Shown here: in pieces, positions 1 through 7,757 of the stretch
How positions within the stretch are numbered: position 1 is the stretch's first letter
Layout: each line of letters starts with the position of its first letter
NCBI GenBank assembly: GCA_024280585.1
Contig: JAJRPW010000169.1
Location: forward strand, 1-13,108
DNA length: 13,108 nt
Direction of reading: 5' to 3'
Origin: Alphaproteobacteria bacterium
GTDB lineage: Bacteria; Pseudomonadota; Alphaproteobacteria; Rickettsiales; UBA6187
Notes under the pieces: model-generated
The model's database searches: none
What the model was told of the DNA's origin: nothing
Seen by the model: the letters and a program-made list of their open reading frames with translations, nothing else
Made by a program: the position numbers and the translations under genes

Positions 1-9
1 CTCATTTAT

Positions 10-27
10 TAAAGCAGAAACACTATA
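10..27 (+). repeat. 18-base repeat, copy upstream of the CinA-like gene
   Basis: TAAAGCAGAAACACTATA, 17/18 identical to 11276-11293. Both copies sit 70-95 bases before a plus-strand start codon and continue into a TATA(C/G) that could act as a -10 element. Confidence 0.4.
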
Positions 28-96
28 CTGGAATGCTTCCATAAAAGCTGACAATATTCAATTATAACCAAATAAATAAATAAATCGAATGTTATT

Positions 97-810
97 ATGA
101 CAAATAATGCGCCAACAGCTTCACTTATAATCATCGGCAACGAAATATTGTCGGGCCGAACGCAAGATCAGAATTTGAATTACATTGCCGGCAATTTATC
201 CGATATTGGCATTAAATTCATGGAAGTCCGGGTTATTCCGGATATTGAAGAGGATATCATCAAGACTGTTAATGAGCTTCGCAGCCGCTTTGACTATGTA
301 TTTACAACAGGTGGAATCGGCCCGACTCACGACGATATTACCTCTGATTCTATTGCCAAAGCCTTCGCCGTGGAAAATATTCAAAACCAGGATGCTTACG
401 ATAAATTACGGGCATTTTACCAGGAAGATCTAAATGACGGGCGTTTAAAAATGACCCGAGTGCCGCAAGGCGCAAGGCTTATAGAGAACCCGATCAGTGC
501 CGCGCCTGGATTTTGTATAGAAAATGTCTATGTTATGGCTGGAATTCCCAATGTTATGCAGGCGATGTTCGACAACATTAAAGGGGCGCTTAAAACCGGC
601 GACCCTATTTTATCCAAAGAAATTAAGCGTTATGTTTCAGAAAGTAAAATCGCTGCTTGCCTTAGCCAGGTGCAGGATAAATATAATGATGTAGAAATCG
701 GCAGCTACCCGTTTATTCAAGACAATAAAATTGGCGTTAGTATAGTGTTGCGCTCAAGCGATAAGGGCTCTCTTGGCAAAGTTTTTGACGAATTAAATGA
801 AAAATTGTAG
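97..810 (+). CDS. CinA N-terminal-domain (MoaB/MogA-like) protein
   Basis: A 237-residue protein matching the N-terminal domain of the competence/damage-inducible CinA family, which has the molybdopterin-binding MoaB/MogA fold. Visible signatures are GNEILSG (residues 14-20) and TTGGIGPTHDDIT (70-82), the conserved ligand-binding loops, and a PGF...AGIPNVM stretch near 138-153. The C-terminal PncC nicotinamide-nucleotide amidase domain of full CinA is absent; free-standing N-domain proteins of about 240-260 residues are usual in alphaproteobacteria, so this is probably not a truncation. The family's CinA domain has been linked to ADP-ribose/pyridine nucleotide hydrolysis, but the substrate of this short form is not shown by the sequence. 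The ATG at 97 has no clear Shine-Dalgarno sequence; four AAAT units lie just upstream (70-85). The gene converges on the lipoprotein gene with a one-base gap. Family assignment is firm; the biochemical role is open. Confidence 0.9.
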   Translation: MTNNAPTASLIIIGNEILSGRTQDQNLNYIAGNLSDIGIKFMEVRVIPDIEEDIIKTVNELRSRFDYVFTTGGIGPTHDDITSDSIAKAFAVENIQNQDAYDKLRAFYQEDLNDGRLKMTRVPQGARLIENPISAAPGFCIENVYVMAGIPNVMQAMFDNIKGALKTGDPILSKEIKRYVSESKIAACLSQVQDKYNDVEIGSYPFIQDNKIGVSIVLRSSDKGSLGKVFDELNEKL

Positions 811-811
811 C

Positions 812-1159
812 CTAAAATTCTATGCGAAAACCCAATCTAGGCATGCTTTTTCTATAATCAACACCGACAGAAAAGAAATAACGTTTGCTGTTCTTGTTTT
901 TTAACATTGTTTCGGCTATATATGCGCCTTTTTCTTTTTGCAAGATGAATAATTGCGCATCTTCATCGTTAGCACTTGCTTCATTAAACCTTAAAGCTCC
1001 ATAATTTGATTTATCATCAGACGGGTCTTTCGTCGTCAAATATAATGGATCTTCCAGCAAATCTTCACTGGAAACATAATTAAAATTACTAGTTCCACAA
1101 GCAGACACAGCCATGCAGATCGATAGTAATAATAAATTTTTTATATCCCAGAATCTCAT
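812..1159 (-). CDS. small predicted lipoprotein, unknown function
   Basis: A 115-residue protein with a lipoprotein signal: basic N-terminus (residues 1-7), hydrophobic core (8-18) and a lipobox VSAC with the acceptor Cys at 21. After lipidation the mature protein would be about 95 residues. No family is recognised. Its C-terminus alternates aromatic and charged residues (YFFSVGVDYRK ... LGFRIEF) and ends in Phe, a pattern reminiscent of outer-membrane beta-strands, although the protein is too short to be a barrel; this may be coincidence. Asp-Pro at mature position +17 onward gives no clear sorting signal. The ATG at 1159 is preceded by AAGG about 7 bases upstream. The nearest good promoter (minus strand, 1372-1400) would give a leader of about 200 nt. 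The gene tail-to-tails with the CinA-like gene with no visible terminator between them. Confidence 0.75.
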   Translation of the reverse strand: MRFWDIKNLLLLSICMAVSACGTSNFNYVSSEDLLEDPLYLTTKDPSDDKSNYGALRFNEASANDEDAQLFILQKEKGAYIAETMLKNKNSKRYFFSVGVDYRKSMPRLGFRIEF

Positions 1160-1317
1160 TTTATTACCTTTTTTATGGCAGCATTAATGCCTTTAAAATT
1201 GACACACCCGACATGTTCGTAGCCTGACAATGCTCGAATAATTTATTATTGAACAAGAAAATCAAGGCGATACGATACGTATTAAACATATACGAGCCGA
1301 AGATCGATGAAGTTCAG

Positions 1318-1369
1318 TAATAAAGGGGAAATACCGTATAGAGACCTTCCTAAAGTCATACCCCTATTA
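1318..1369 (-). repeat. nested inverted repeat in the lipoprotein-gene leader
   Basis: Three nested complementary arm pairs are visible: TAATA..GGGG (1318-1328) with CCCCTATTA (1361-1369), GTAT (1336-1339) with ATAC (1358-1361, overlapping the outer arm by one base), and GACCTT (1343-1348) with AAGTC (1353-1357, one bulge). It starts at about the predicted transcription start of the minus-strand promoter, so the transcript 5' end could fold into a long hairpin. No T-run follows, so it does not look like an intrinsic terminator. Confidence 0.4.
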
Positions 1370-1371
1370 CA

Positions 1372-1400
1372 ATTATACCACAAGAATGGTAAAAATGCAA
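1372..1400 (-). promoter_or_regulatory. sigma70-like promoter for lipoprotein gene or leader RNA
   Basis: On the minus strand, TTGCAT (1400-1395) and a consensus TATAAT (1377-1372) are separated by exactly 17 bases. The predicted start is near 1365. The first downstream gene in this orientation is the lipoprotein gene starting at 1159, so the transcript would carry a leader of about 200 nt. This is the best-spaced promoter I see in the window; activity is inferred. Confidence 0.5.
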
Positions 1401-1471
1401 TTCAAATAGGTTATAACCATTGTAAAATATAGGGTTTTGCTGCGACGCGTCATTTTAATGACAAGGCTCAG

Positions 1472-2098
1472 CTATTGGCCACGAATAGAAAAATAACCCT
1501 TAGGCCGTTCTATTTTATCAATAATCATTGTGACTCTGTTTTTTTGCCCTTTGCCATTTTTTATAGTGATTGGCACTTCTTCATACCTGCCTTTTTCAAA
1601 GGCCTTTTTAACAGAGATTTTATCAGCCTTTTTAACGCCCTCATGCTCCAGCAAATCATCCAGCTTCGCCCCCTCTTCACCAAGTGAGAACATATCCGCC
1701 GATTTGCCGTCTGAATATATAATTGTGCCCTCTTCATCAATTATAAAAGTGAATTTTGCATTAGCTTTCATCGCGCTGGAAAATATCATATTCTGAAATT
1801 CCACCGCATTTACCTCTTGTCTTAATCTGGAAATTATTATGTGTAGATAGCCGGAAAATACAAGAATAATCATAACCATGAGCAACGCACCCATCATTAC
1901 GTCAATAGTCGGAATTGTTGGGGTAAATATCGCTGATTTATATAGTACATTTTCAACATGTAGCAAAGCGCCGATAATAATAACGATTATAGCATACGCC
2001 ACCCAGACTAAAAAAGCCCCATAATAACGCATTTTAAAGTCACCACTCTTCTTGATTAGATAGTCGCGATCAGTCCTATCTATAAAACGCTTGACCAT
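1472..2098 (-). CDS. two-TM membrane protein with C-terminal PAS-like domain
   Basis: A 208-residue protein from the ATG at 2098, chosen because GGGGAG lies 6-7 bases upstream; an in-frame ATG at 2134 lacks such a site and would add 12 residues. A basic N-terminus is followed by two hydrophobic segments (about residues 27-47 and 66-90), a short helical linker (91-108) and a PAS-like domain (about 108-205) with the typical 'KFTFIIDEEGTIIYSDG' opening and a closing beta segment. There is no kinase, GGDEF, EAL, HTH or methyl-accepting output domain, and the protein ends with the PAS fold, so it cannot signal like a classical one-component or two-component receptor. It may be a membrane sensor that acts through a partner. 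It follows the TatD-type gene with about 46 bases between and is probably cotranscribed. The PAS call is from pattern; the ligand and partner are unknown. Confidence 0.7.
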   Translation of the reverse strand: MVKRFIDRTDRDYLIKKSGDFKMRYYGAFLVWVAYAIIVIIIGALLHVENVLYKSAIFTPTIPTIDVMMGALLMVMIILVFSGYLHIIISRLRQEVNAVEFQNMIFSSAMKANAKFTFIIDEEGTIIYSDGKSADMFSLGEEGAKLDDLLEHEGVKKADKISVKKAFEKGRYEEVPITIKNGKGQKNRVTMIIDKIERPKGYFSIRGQ

Positions 2099-2144
2099 CT
2101 TTGCTCCCCTCACGCGGTAATCTATTGAAATCAACTACAGGAGA

Positions 2145-2918
2145 TTATTTTACTTTTGCAAATAAGTCAAAGAAATTATTAGTTGTAATTTCAGCTATTT
2201 TTTCTAGCGAACATTGCTTTAAATCCGCCACAAATTGTGCCGTGTGCAAAGTAAATGCTGGCTCATTGGTTTTGCCCCTATGCGGCATTGGCGCAAGATA
2301 TGGCGCGTCCGTTTCCACTAAAATCTTTTCTAAAGGCAAATCTGTAACAATTTCCTGAAGCTCGGTCGCTTTTTTGAATGTAACAATGCCAGATATTGAG
2401 ATATACATACCCAGCTCAATTGCTTTTTCAGCCAGCTTACGACTAGTGCTAAAACAATGAATAAGCCCGGTAAATTGACCTTTTTTCATCTCTTCTGATA
2501 AAATTTCGATAGTGTCATCATCGGCCGCACGTGTATGCACAATAATTGGCAGGCCCGTTTCGCGCGCAGCTTTTATATGCGTTCGGAAGCTTTTTTGCTG
2601 CAAGTCTCGCGGAGAATTTTCATAGTGATAATCCAGACCCGTTTCGCCAATTCCGATCACTTTTGCATGGCTGGTTTTCTCGATAATTTCTTCGGCTGCA
2701 ACTAATTCTTCATCCGCGACATGATTTGGATGCACGCCCACCGAGCAATAAACATTATCGAATTTCTCCGTCACCGCCAGAACCTGCGGGAATTTTGACA
2801 TTTGTACACATATTGTCTGCATAATCCCGACATCGTTTGCCGCAGCACGCGCCATAACATCATCAATTTGCGACGATAATTCTGGGAAATCCAAATGGCA
2901 ATGCGAGTCAACCAACAT
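2145..2918 (-). CDS. ycfH: TatD/YcfH-family metal-dependent DNase
   Basis: A 257-residue TIM-barrel amidohydrolase-fold nuclease of the TatD family; characterised members are metal-dependent 3'-5' exonucleases on DNA/RNA. All expected metal ligands are visible: HxH (His6, His8), Glu92 in GETGLDYH, His128 in VHTR, His154 in HCFS and Asp204 in ETDAPYLAP. Length is normal for the family. The ATG at 2918 directly abuts the metG stop, and a strong AAGGAGG Shine-Dalgarno lies inside the last metG codons 8 bases upstream, so translation is probably coupled to metG. A position next to holB and metG matches the YcfH subgroup rather than the tat-operon TatD; the symbol rests on that context. Cytoplasmic. 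Confidence 0.93.
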   Translation of the reverse strand: MLVDSHCHLDFPELSSQIDDVMARAAANDVGIMQTICVQMSKFPQVLAVTEKFDNVYCSVGVHPNHVADEELVAAEEIIEKTSHAKVIGIGETGLDYHYENSPRDLQQKSFRTHIKAARETGLPIIVHTRAADDDTIEILSEEMKKGQFTGLIHCFSTSRKLAEKAIELGMYISISGIVTFKKATELQEIVTDLPLEKILVETDAPYLAPMPHRGKTNEPAFTLHTAQFVADLKQCSLEKIAEITTNNFFDLFAKVK

Positions 2919-4520
2919 TTACGACGCCTCCTTTTTAGCCACTTCAAAGCGCGGAAAAACGCCAGCTGGCTTCGGCAGGGAAACCCCCGGCTTTAAAGCA
3001 AATTCTGCCGCTAATTGTTCGAACGCCACCCCTCCATATTTATTATCAAAATCCGCTTCTTTATAGCCTAATTGTAATAATATTTTTTTAGCCGCAATTG
3101 GAGTAAATGGCTGTAATGTTATAGCAATCTGACGAATGGATTCTGCCAGCTCATATAAAACATAACCCATTTCTTTCATTTCACCTTCTTTTTTTAGCTT
3201 CAACGGCGCGGCCTCGTCCAAATATTCATTGGCTCTACTGCTCGCAGTTATTATTTTTTCAATTGCCAGATCAAACCGAAAATCAGCAATATCAAAATCC
3301 TTAAATACGTCTTTTATATACCCAAGTAACCCACTGGATTCTGCACTCTGGGCTTTACACTGTGGCACCACCCCATCACAATTTTTCTGGATCATACTAA
3401 GCGTTCGCTGCGCCAAATTACCGATATTATTGGCCAAATCACTGTTAATCCGGTCAATCATAGCATCACGGGAGAAGTTACCATCATTGCCGAAAGGCAC
3501 CTCGCGCATCAGGAAATAGCGGGTTTGATCAACACCAAAATCATCTATTAAATCCTTTGGCGCAATAGCATTACCCAATGATTTTGACATTTTCTCACCC
3601 TCAATTGTCCACCAGCCATGCGCTACGATTTTTTTCGGCAAAGGCAGTCCCGCTGCCATCAAAAATGCTGGCCAGTAAACTGCATGAAAACGTAATATAT
3701 CCTTGCCAACGACGTGGATATTATCCGCATCTTCCCAATATTTTTTATAACTATCCGAGTCTGTATCGGGGAACCCTGTCGATGTCAGGTAGTTAGTAAG
3801 CGCGTCAATCCACACATACATCACATGCTTATCATCACCTGGAACCGGCACCCCCCAATCAAATGTCGTGCGCGATATGGATAAATCCTTGAGTGCGCCT
3901 TCAGTAAATTCCTTGCCGCCACGAACAAAGCTTTTTACTTCATTATAGCGAGTTTTTGGAGTAACGAAATCAGGATTGGCTTCATAAAAATCCAATAGTT
4001 TTTGCTGCCATTTTGACAAATCAAAGAAATAACTTTCCTCCTCGACCCATTCAACTTCGGCGCCGGTTGGCGCCAATTTTTGGCCATTTTTTTCAATTAA
4101 TTCGGCTTCCTGATAATATGCCTCATCGCGCACCGAGTACCACCCGCCATAATTATCCAGGCGAATATGCCCATTATCTTTAATGCGGGTCCATAATTCT
4201 TGCGCCGCTTTTTTATGACGTTCCTCGGTTGTGCGTACAAAATCATCATTGGTTACATTCAACAAATTCTCGCCGCTATTTACCAGGTTGCGAAAGCGTA
4301 CCGATACTTCATCGGTAAATTCTTGTGGGTCTATCCCGGCTGCTTTTGCGGCTTTATCCACCTTTTGGCCATGCTCATCGGTCCCAGTCAGAAATTTCAC
4401 ATCATAGCCATCAAGGCGTTTAAAACGTGCCATAACATCACACGCTATTGTCGTATAAGCATGCCCTATATGTGGCGAATCATTAACATAATAAATTGGA
4501 GTTGTTATATAGAAGTTCAT
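2919..4520 (-). CDS. metG: methionyl-tRNA synthetase (zinc-knuckle-less type)
   Basis: Class I aminoacyl-tRNA synthetase charging tRNA-Met with methionine in the cytoplasm. From the ATG at 4520 the protein has 533 residues and begins MNFYITTPIYYVND, the family's usual start; in-frame GTG (4541) and ATG (4538) would add only a non-conserved heptapeptide, and AGG lies about 11 bases before 4520. Visible motifs: HIGH (17-20), TGTDEHGQK (46-53), WIDALTNY (237-244) and KMSKS (310-314). The connective-peptide region reads GWYSVRDEAYY (126-136), where zinc-type enzymes have Cys pairs, so the zinc knuckle has been lost, as in many alphaproteobacterial and mitochondrial MetRS. The C-terminal EMAP/dimerisation domain is absent. 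The gene lies between the TPR and TatD-type genes in the holB cluster. Confidence 0.96.
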   Translation of the reverse strand: MNFYITTPIYYVNDSPHIGHAYTTIACDVMARFKRLDGYDVKFLTGTDEHGQKVDKAAKAAGIDPQEFTDEVSVRFRNLVNSGENLLNVTNDDFVRTTEERHKKAAQELWTRIKDNGHIRLDNYGGWYSVRDEAYYQEAELIEKNGQKLAPTGAEVEWVEEESYFFDLSKWQQKLLDFYEANPDFVTPKTRYNEVKSFVRGGKEFTEGALKDLSISRTTFDWGVPVPGDDKHVMYVWIDALTNYLTSTGFPDTDSDSYKKYWEDADNIHVVGKDILRFHAVYWPAFLMAAGLPLPKKIVAHGWWTIEGEKMSKSLGNAIAPKDLIDDFGVDQTRYFLMREVPFGNDGNFSRDAMIDRINSDLANNIGNLAQRTLSMIQKNCDGVVPQCKAQSAESSGLLGYIKDVFKDFDIADFRFDLAIEKIITASSRANEYLDEAAPLKLKKEGEMKEMGYVLYELAESIRQIAITLQPFTPIAAKKILLQLGYKEADFDNKYGGVAFEQLAAEFALKPGVSLPKPAGVFPRFEVAKKEAS

Positions 4521-4580
4521 CGATTTTATTACCTGCATCACAAATTTGCCTGCAAATATAACGAAAACAATGCTATTAGT

Positions 4581-5453
4581 CTAGCCAATATTCCTGCAAG
4601 GTTTGGAGTGATTTAAATTACTTATGGATATCGGAGCTGGTTTGCCAAAGAATTGATATTCCTGCTCGGATTTCGCCCAAAATTCACACGCTTTAGGTAT
4701 TTCCCGCTTTTCTTTATATAAATCACCTATTGTTTTCATATAATTTGCAGTCACCACACTACGCTCCTCACGCAGATTATGTGACAATGCTTTGTAATAA
4801 TATTCAATCGCTTTATTCAAATCTCCTTCACCGATATATAGCTCGCCCAGGCTTTCATATAAAGGAGCTGCATCAAAAAAATCATCCATCGTCGAAAAAC
4901 TATCAACAACATCAACCGCTTTCATATAGTTAATTTCAGCATCTTCAAACTCCGCCTTATATTCATGTGCTTTGCCCAAAAGGTAATAGGCCTTGGCCGA
5001 TTGTGCTCTTAGCCCTAGTTTCTCTGATATTTCCAGCGCTTTATTTATATATAGCTTAGCCTTCCTCGGGGGAACTGTGCTGGCAAGCAATAAATATATC
5101 TTGGTTTGCAATTCCTTTGGTAGCCCTTCTTTCCCCAGATTAAGCGCCTTTAAAACCATACGTTCTACTTGCAGCATATTACCGAATTTATAATGCAAAA
5201 GCCCCAGATTTATGTAAGCCTGGATCGCACCATCATCGTTTTCAACCGCTTCATATAGTTTAATTGATTTATTGTAATATTTAACGGCCTCCAACGAGCC
5301 GTAAGGATGTTTATTATCGAGTTTTTGTGCTTTGTTCAGGTAATAATTAGCTTTTATGGTTGAATCAAAAATAACTACATAGCAGCTAAACAGAATAATA
5401 CCCGCGAAAAAAGAGCTTAATGTGTAAAGTAAAAATTTCTTAAGCGCGCGCAT
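4581..5453 (-). CDS. membrane-anchored TPR-repeat protein
   Basis: A 290-residue protein with an N-terminal hydrophobic segment (about residues 7-29) after a basic start, then a mostly helical body with several tetratricopeptide-like repeats (about 76-107, 150-186, 196-226 and 233-262), with recurring small/aromatic positions such as AYINLGLLHYKFG, AYYLLGKAHEYKA and LYESLGELYIGEGD. The topology suggests an inner-membrane anchor with the TPR domain outside the cytoplasm, acting as a protein-interaction scaffold; a Cys at 24 in LFSC is a poor lipobox, so a transmembrane anchor is favoured over lipidation. It starts 17 bases after the holB stop and ends about 60 bases before metG, so it is probably cotranscribed with both. 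I recognise no named family beyond TPR. Partner and function are unknown. Confidence 0.75.
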   Translation of the reverse strand: MRALKKFLLYTLSSFFAGIILFSCYVVIFDSTIKANYYLNKAQKLDNKHPYGSLEAVKYYNKSIKLYEAVENDDGAIQAYINLGLLHYKFGNMLQVERMVLKALNLGKEGLPKELQTKIYLLLASTVPPRKAKLYINKALEISEKLGLRAQSAKAYYLLGKAHEYKAEFEDAEINYMKAVDVVDSFSTMDDFFDAAPLYESLGELYIGEGDLNKAIEYYYKALSHNLREERSVVTANYMKTIGDLYKEKREIPKACEFWAKSEQEYQFFGKPAPISISNLNHSKPCRNIG

Positions 5454-5470
5454 TATACAATTTACCTTTT

Positions 5471-6529
5471 TTAGTTTCTAAACCTCCGAAACAAATTTAT
5501 AATTGCGAGCTTCTTATCCAAATGAAGCCCGTTCACACCAGCAACTAAATTTTCCATTCCTATTTGCATTTGTACTATGTTTTGCAAGGTATTTTCAACT
5601 AAAAGTTTCTGTTTTATCGAACTTTTCCTACTATTAATTACCTGGCCGCCACTTTGACTTATATCCAGGAGAACAAATTCAGCCAATAAGTGGCTAATAA
5701 ACAACAATATTAACTCCCAGTTTTTATTACTGCCCGCTTTCGCCGCAAGGTCAGATAATTCGTATAATTTCAGATTATCCAGCTTCGGTAATGTCTCAAA
5801 AACACCTAAAACCTTTTCATAAAGCTCTAGGCCACCTTCATTATATATATTAAGGGCAGCTCCGGGAGAGCCATTTGCTATCTCGATTAACGGCAGTATT
5901 TCATCACCGCCAACTTCCGGCGTGACTAAATTCACCACCTCCATTGCTTCATTAAACGCCAATGGTCGCAATTTTAGCTGCCTGCATCTTGATTTTATTG
6001 TTGGCAATATGCGCCCCGGGCAATGACTTACCAGCAAGAATATGGCATTTTTCGGCGGCTCTTCCAATAATTTCAGGATGGAATTCGCCGCATTATTATT
6101 CATCTCATCAATACTATCTATTATGATGATTCTATAAGCAGTTTCTGACGATGTAAGGCGTAGAAATTTGCCAATCTTACGAGCATCATCCACCAATATT
6201 TCCTTGGCAGGTTTGCCGGTTTTTATATTAAACCCTGTCTCCAAAACCAGTAAATCAGAATGGCTGTTATTCCTGATCCGGTTAAAAGTTGGGTTATTCA
6301 GCGACACTGATAAGTCAGGATTTTTCTCATTCGACAGTAAAAACCGGGCAAATCTATAGGCCAAAGTCGCCTTGCCAATGCCTTTTTGGCCTGATATCAA
6401 CCAAGCGTGATGCATCATGCCGCTTTGATATGAGTCATGCAACATCTTCACCGCATCTTTATGCCCAATAAAATCGCCGTTTTCAGCCGGTAATAATATA
6501 TTATTTTCAATTTTAGCTTTTGCTTTCAT
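5471..6529 (-). CDS. holB: DNA polymerase III delta-prime subunit
   Basis: Delta-prime subunit of the clamp loader, which helps load the beta sliding clamp onto primed DNA. From the ATG at 6529 the protein has 352 residues; a TTG two codons upstream (6535) is an alternative, and neither has a clear Shine-Dalgarno. Visible features: a P-loop-like GQKGIGKATLAYRFARFL (47-64), a Walker B-like IIIIDSIDEMN (134-144), LLEEPP (154-159) and the sensor-1 SRC motif (180-182) typical of clamp loader subunits. The zinc-binding Cys cluster of E. coli delta-prime is not evident. The remainder matches the C-terminal collar domain in length. It heads the minus-strand cluster and is divergent from zapE with about 106 bases between. 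The tmk gene that often precedes holB is not here. Confidence 0.92.
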   Translation of the reverse strand: MKAKAKIENNILLPAENGDFIGHKDAVKMLHDSYQSGMMHHAWLISGQKGIGKATLAYRFARFLLSNEKNPDLSVSLNNPTFNRIRNNSHSDLLVLETGFNIKTGKPAKEILVDDARKIGKFLRLTSSETAYRIIIIDSIDEMNNNAANSILKLLEEPPKNAIFLLVSHCPGRILPTIKSRCRQLKLRPLAFNEAMEVVNLVTPEVGGDEILPLIEIANGSPGAALNIYNEGGLELYEKVLGVFETLPKLDNLKLYELSDLAAKAGSNKNWELILLFISHLLAEFVLLDISQSGGQVINSRKSSIKQKLLVENTLQNIVQMQIGMENLVAGVNGLHLDKKLAIINLFRRFRN

Positions 6530-6564
6530 TATCAATACGTTCTATTAGTAGGTTCATATATTTC

Positions 6565-6576
6565 AAACACTATAGA
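6565..6576 (+). promoter_or_regulatory. ACACTATA motif upstream of zapE
   Basis: A 12-base sequence AAACACTATAGA that recurs, with one to two differences, at 18-29 and 11284-11295, each 59-93 bases before a plus-strand gene. The embedded TATAGA could serve as a -10 element, but no good -35 element sits 16-18 bases before it. Function is inferred only from recurrence and position. Confidence 0.25.
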
Positions 6577-6635
6577 GCCTAAAGTAACATCAAGTGCAGC
6601 GCAAGCGGAAAACTTTATATTGGAAAATACTATAA

Positions 6636-7757
6636 ATGCAAGAAAACTCACTAATAAACGCATATCAGCAACTGGTTGAAAACAGCCAGGTTATAGAAGA
6701 TGCTGCGCAAAAAATAGTTCTGGAAAAACTGCAAGACCTAAAAAACGCTGCAGAAAATTATTTTTCCAAAAACGACAATGTTTTCAGCAGATTACTTAAA
6801 CCAAATAAATGCGATCTACCGAATGGAATCTATATATTCGGCGATGTCGGCAGTGGCAAGTCCATGCTAATGGATTTATTCTTTGAAAACATCCAAATTA
6901 AGCAGAAACGCCGGGTGCATTTCCACGCATTTATGATTGAGATTCATAAAATGCTTTATCGATGGCGCCAGGAAAATAGGGATAATGTTGATGCAAGTGA
7001 CCCTATTCCACAAATTGCTAAAGATATCTGTGGGCAGGCCAACATTTTATGTTTTGATGAAATGCAGGTCACTGACATTGCCGATGCGATGATTCTCGGC
7101 CGATTATTTTCCGAGTTATTTGATAATGAAATCATTATTATATCAACATCCAACCGCCATCCGGACGATTTATATAAAAATGGTTTGCAACGAGAACGGT
7201 TTATTCCATTTTTGGATTTACTGAAAACCAAAATGCAGGCAACAGGATTAAATGCCGATCAGGATTATAGACTAAGTCACTTAAAATCACTATCCACCGT
7301 CTATTCCACGCCACTTGGTAAAAAATCGGATAAATTCCTGAAGGAGGTTTTTTGTGGGCTTACCAATAATGCCAAAGCAAAAAATATGGTTCTGGAAGTC
7401 GATGGAAGAGAGGTTTACATTGCAAAAACTCATGGTGATGTGGCCTGGGTTTCATTCGCTGATTTATGCGACCGGCCTTTAGGAGCGGCTGATTATATCG
7501 AAATTGCACGTGAATTTAGCACTTTACTCATATCAAATATTCCAAAAATGACCCGTGATAATCGCAACGAAGCCAAGCGTTTTTGTATCTTGATTGATGA
7601 GCTTTATGAACGAAAAGTAAAATTAATTTGCTCGGCAGATAGCCCGCCCGATCAGCTTTACGAGGAAGGCGATGGTAGTTTTGAATTTGAACGCACAGCC
7701 TCACGCCTGATTGAAATGCAGTCAGAGCAATATTTAAAAGAAGCGCATGCTGGATAG
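6636..7757 (+). CDS. zapE: cell division protein ZapE / AFG1-like ATPase
   Basis: A 373-residue P-loop ATPase of the AFG1/ZapE family (E. coli ZapE associates with the Z-ring under stress; mitochondrial AFG1 takes part in respiratory-complex protein turnover). Visible: Walker A GDVGSGKS (69-76), VHFHAFMIEIH (94-104), Walker B ILCFDEMQVTDIADAM (137-152), and the TSNRHPDDLYKNGLQRERF segment (171-189) with sensor and arginine-finger candidates. Length is typical and no domain is missing. The ATG at 6636 has only a weak upstream GGA. It stands alone between divergent holB and the ferredoxin gene, with about 150 bases before the latter. No clear terminator follows. Family assignment is secure; whether it acts in division or membrane-protein turnover in this organism is not shown. 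Confidence 0.94.
   Translation: MQENSLINAYQQLVENSQVIEDAAQKIVLEKLQDLKNAAENYFSKNDNVFSRLLKPNKCDLPNGIYIFGDVGSGKSMLMDLFFENIQIKQKRRVHFHAFMIEIHKMLYRWRQENRDNVDASDPIPQIAKDICGQANILCFDEMQVTDIADAMILGRLFSELFDNEIIIISTSNRHPDDLYKNGLQRERFIPFLDLLKTKMQATGLNADQDYRLSHLKSLSTVYSTPLGKKSDKFLKEVFCGLTNNAKAKNMVLEVDGREVYIAKTHGDVAWVSFADLCDRPLGAADYIEIAREFSTLLISNIPKMTRDNRNEAKRFCILIDELYERKVKLICSADSPPDQLYEEGDGSFEFERTASRLIEMQSEQYLKEAHAG

Larger units (their letters stand above)
1160..1471. other. 312-base intergenic region
   Basis: No convincing gene lies between the PAS-protein gene and the lipoprotein gene. It holds a minus-strand sigma70-like promoter (1372-1400), a nested inverted repeat just downstream of that promoter (1318-1369), a 25-codon minus-strand ORF (1359-1282), a 41-codon plus-strand ORF (1307-1432) whose ATG overlaps the TGA of a 22-codon open stretch, and short palindromes at 1376-1391 (TACCA/TGGTA) and 1409-1418 (GGTTATAACC). 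Downstream of the PAS gene stop, GTCAT/ATGAC around 1450-1463 forms a small hairpin without a T-run, so it is not a clear terminator. Confidence 0.5.

Noticed and set aside
70..85. Four AAAT units just upstream of the CinA-like gene, as a possible phase-variable tract
   Set aside because: Only four units in AT-rich DNA; too short to suggest slippage-based switching.
97..810. CinA-like gene as a truncated pseudogene lacking the PncC domain
   Set aside because: Free-standing N-domain proteins of this length are normal in alphaproteobacteria, and the frame and motifs are intact.
1450..1463. GTCATT/AATGAC hairpin as the terminator of the holB-PAS cluster
   Set aside because: Short stem and no T-run on the minus strand.
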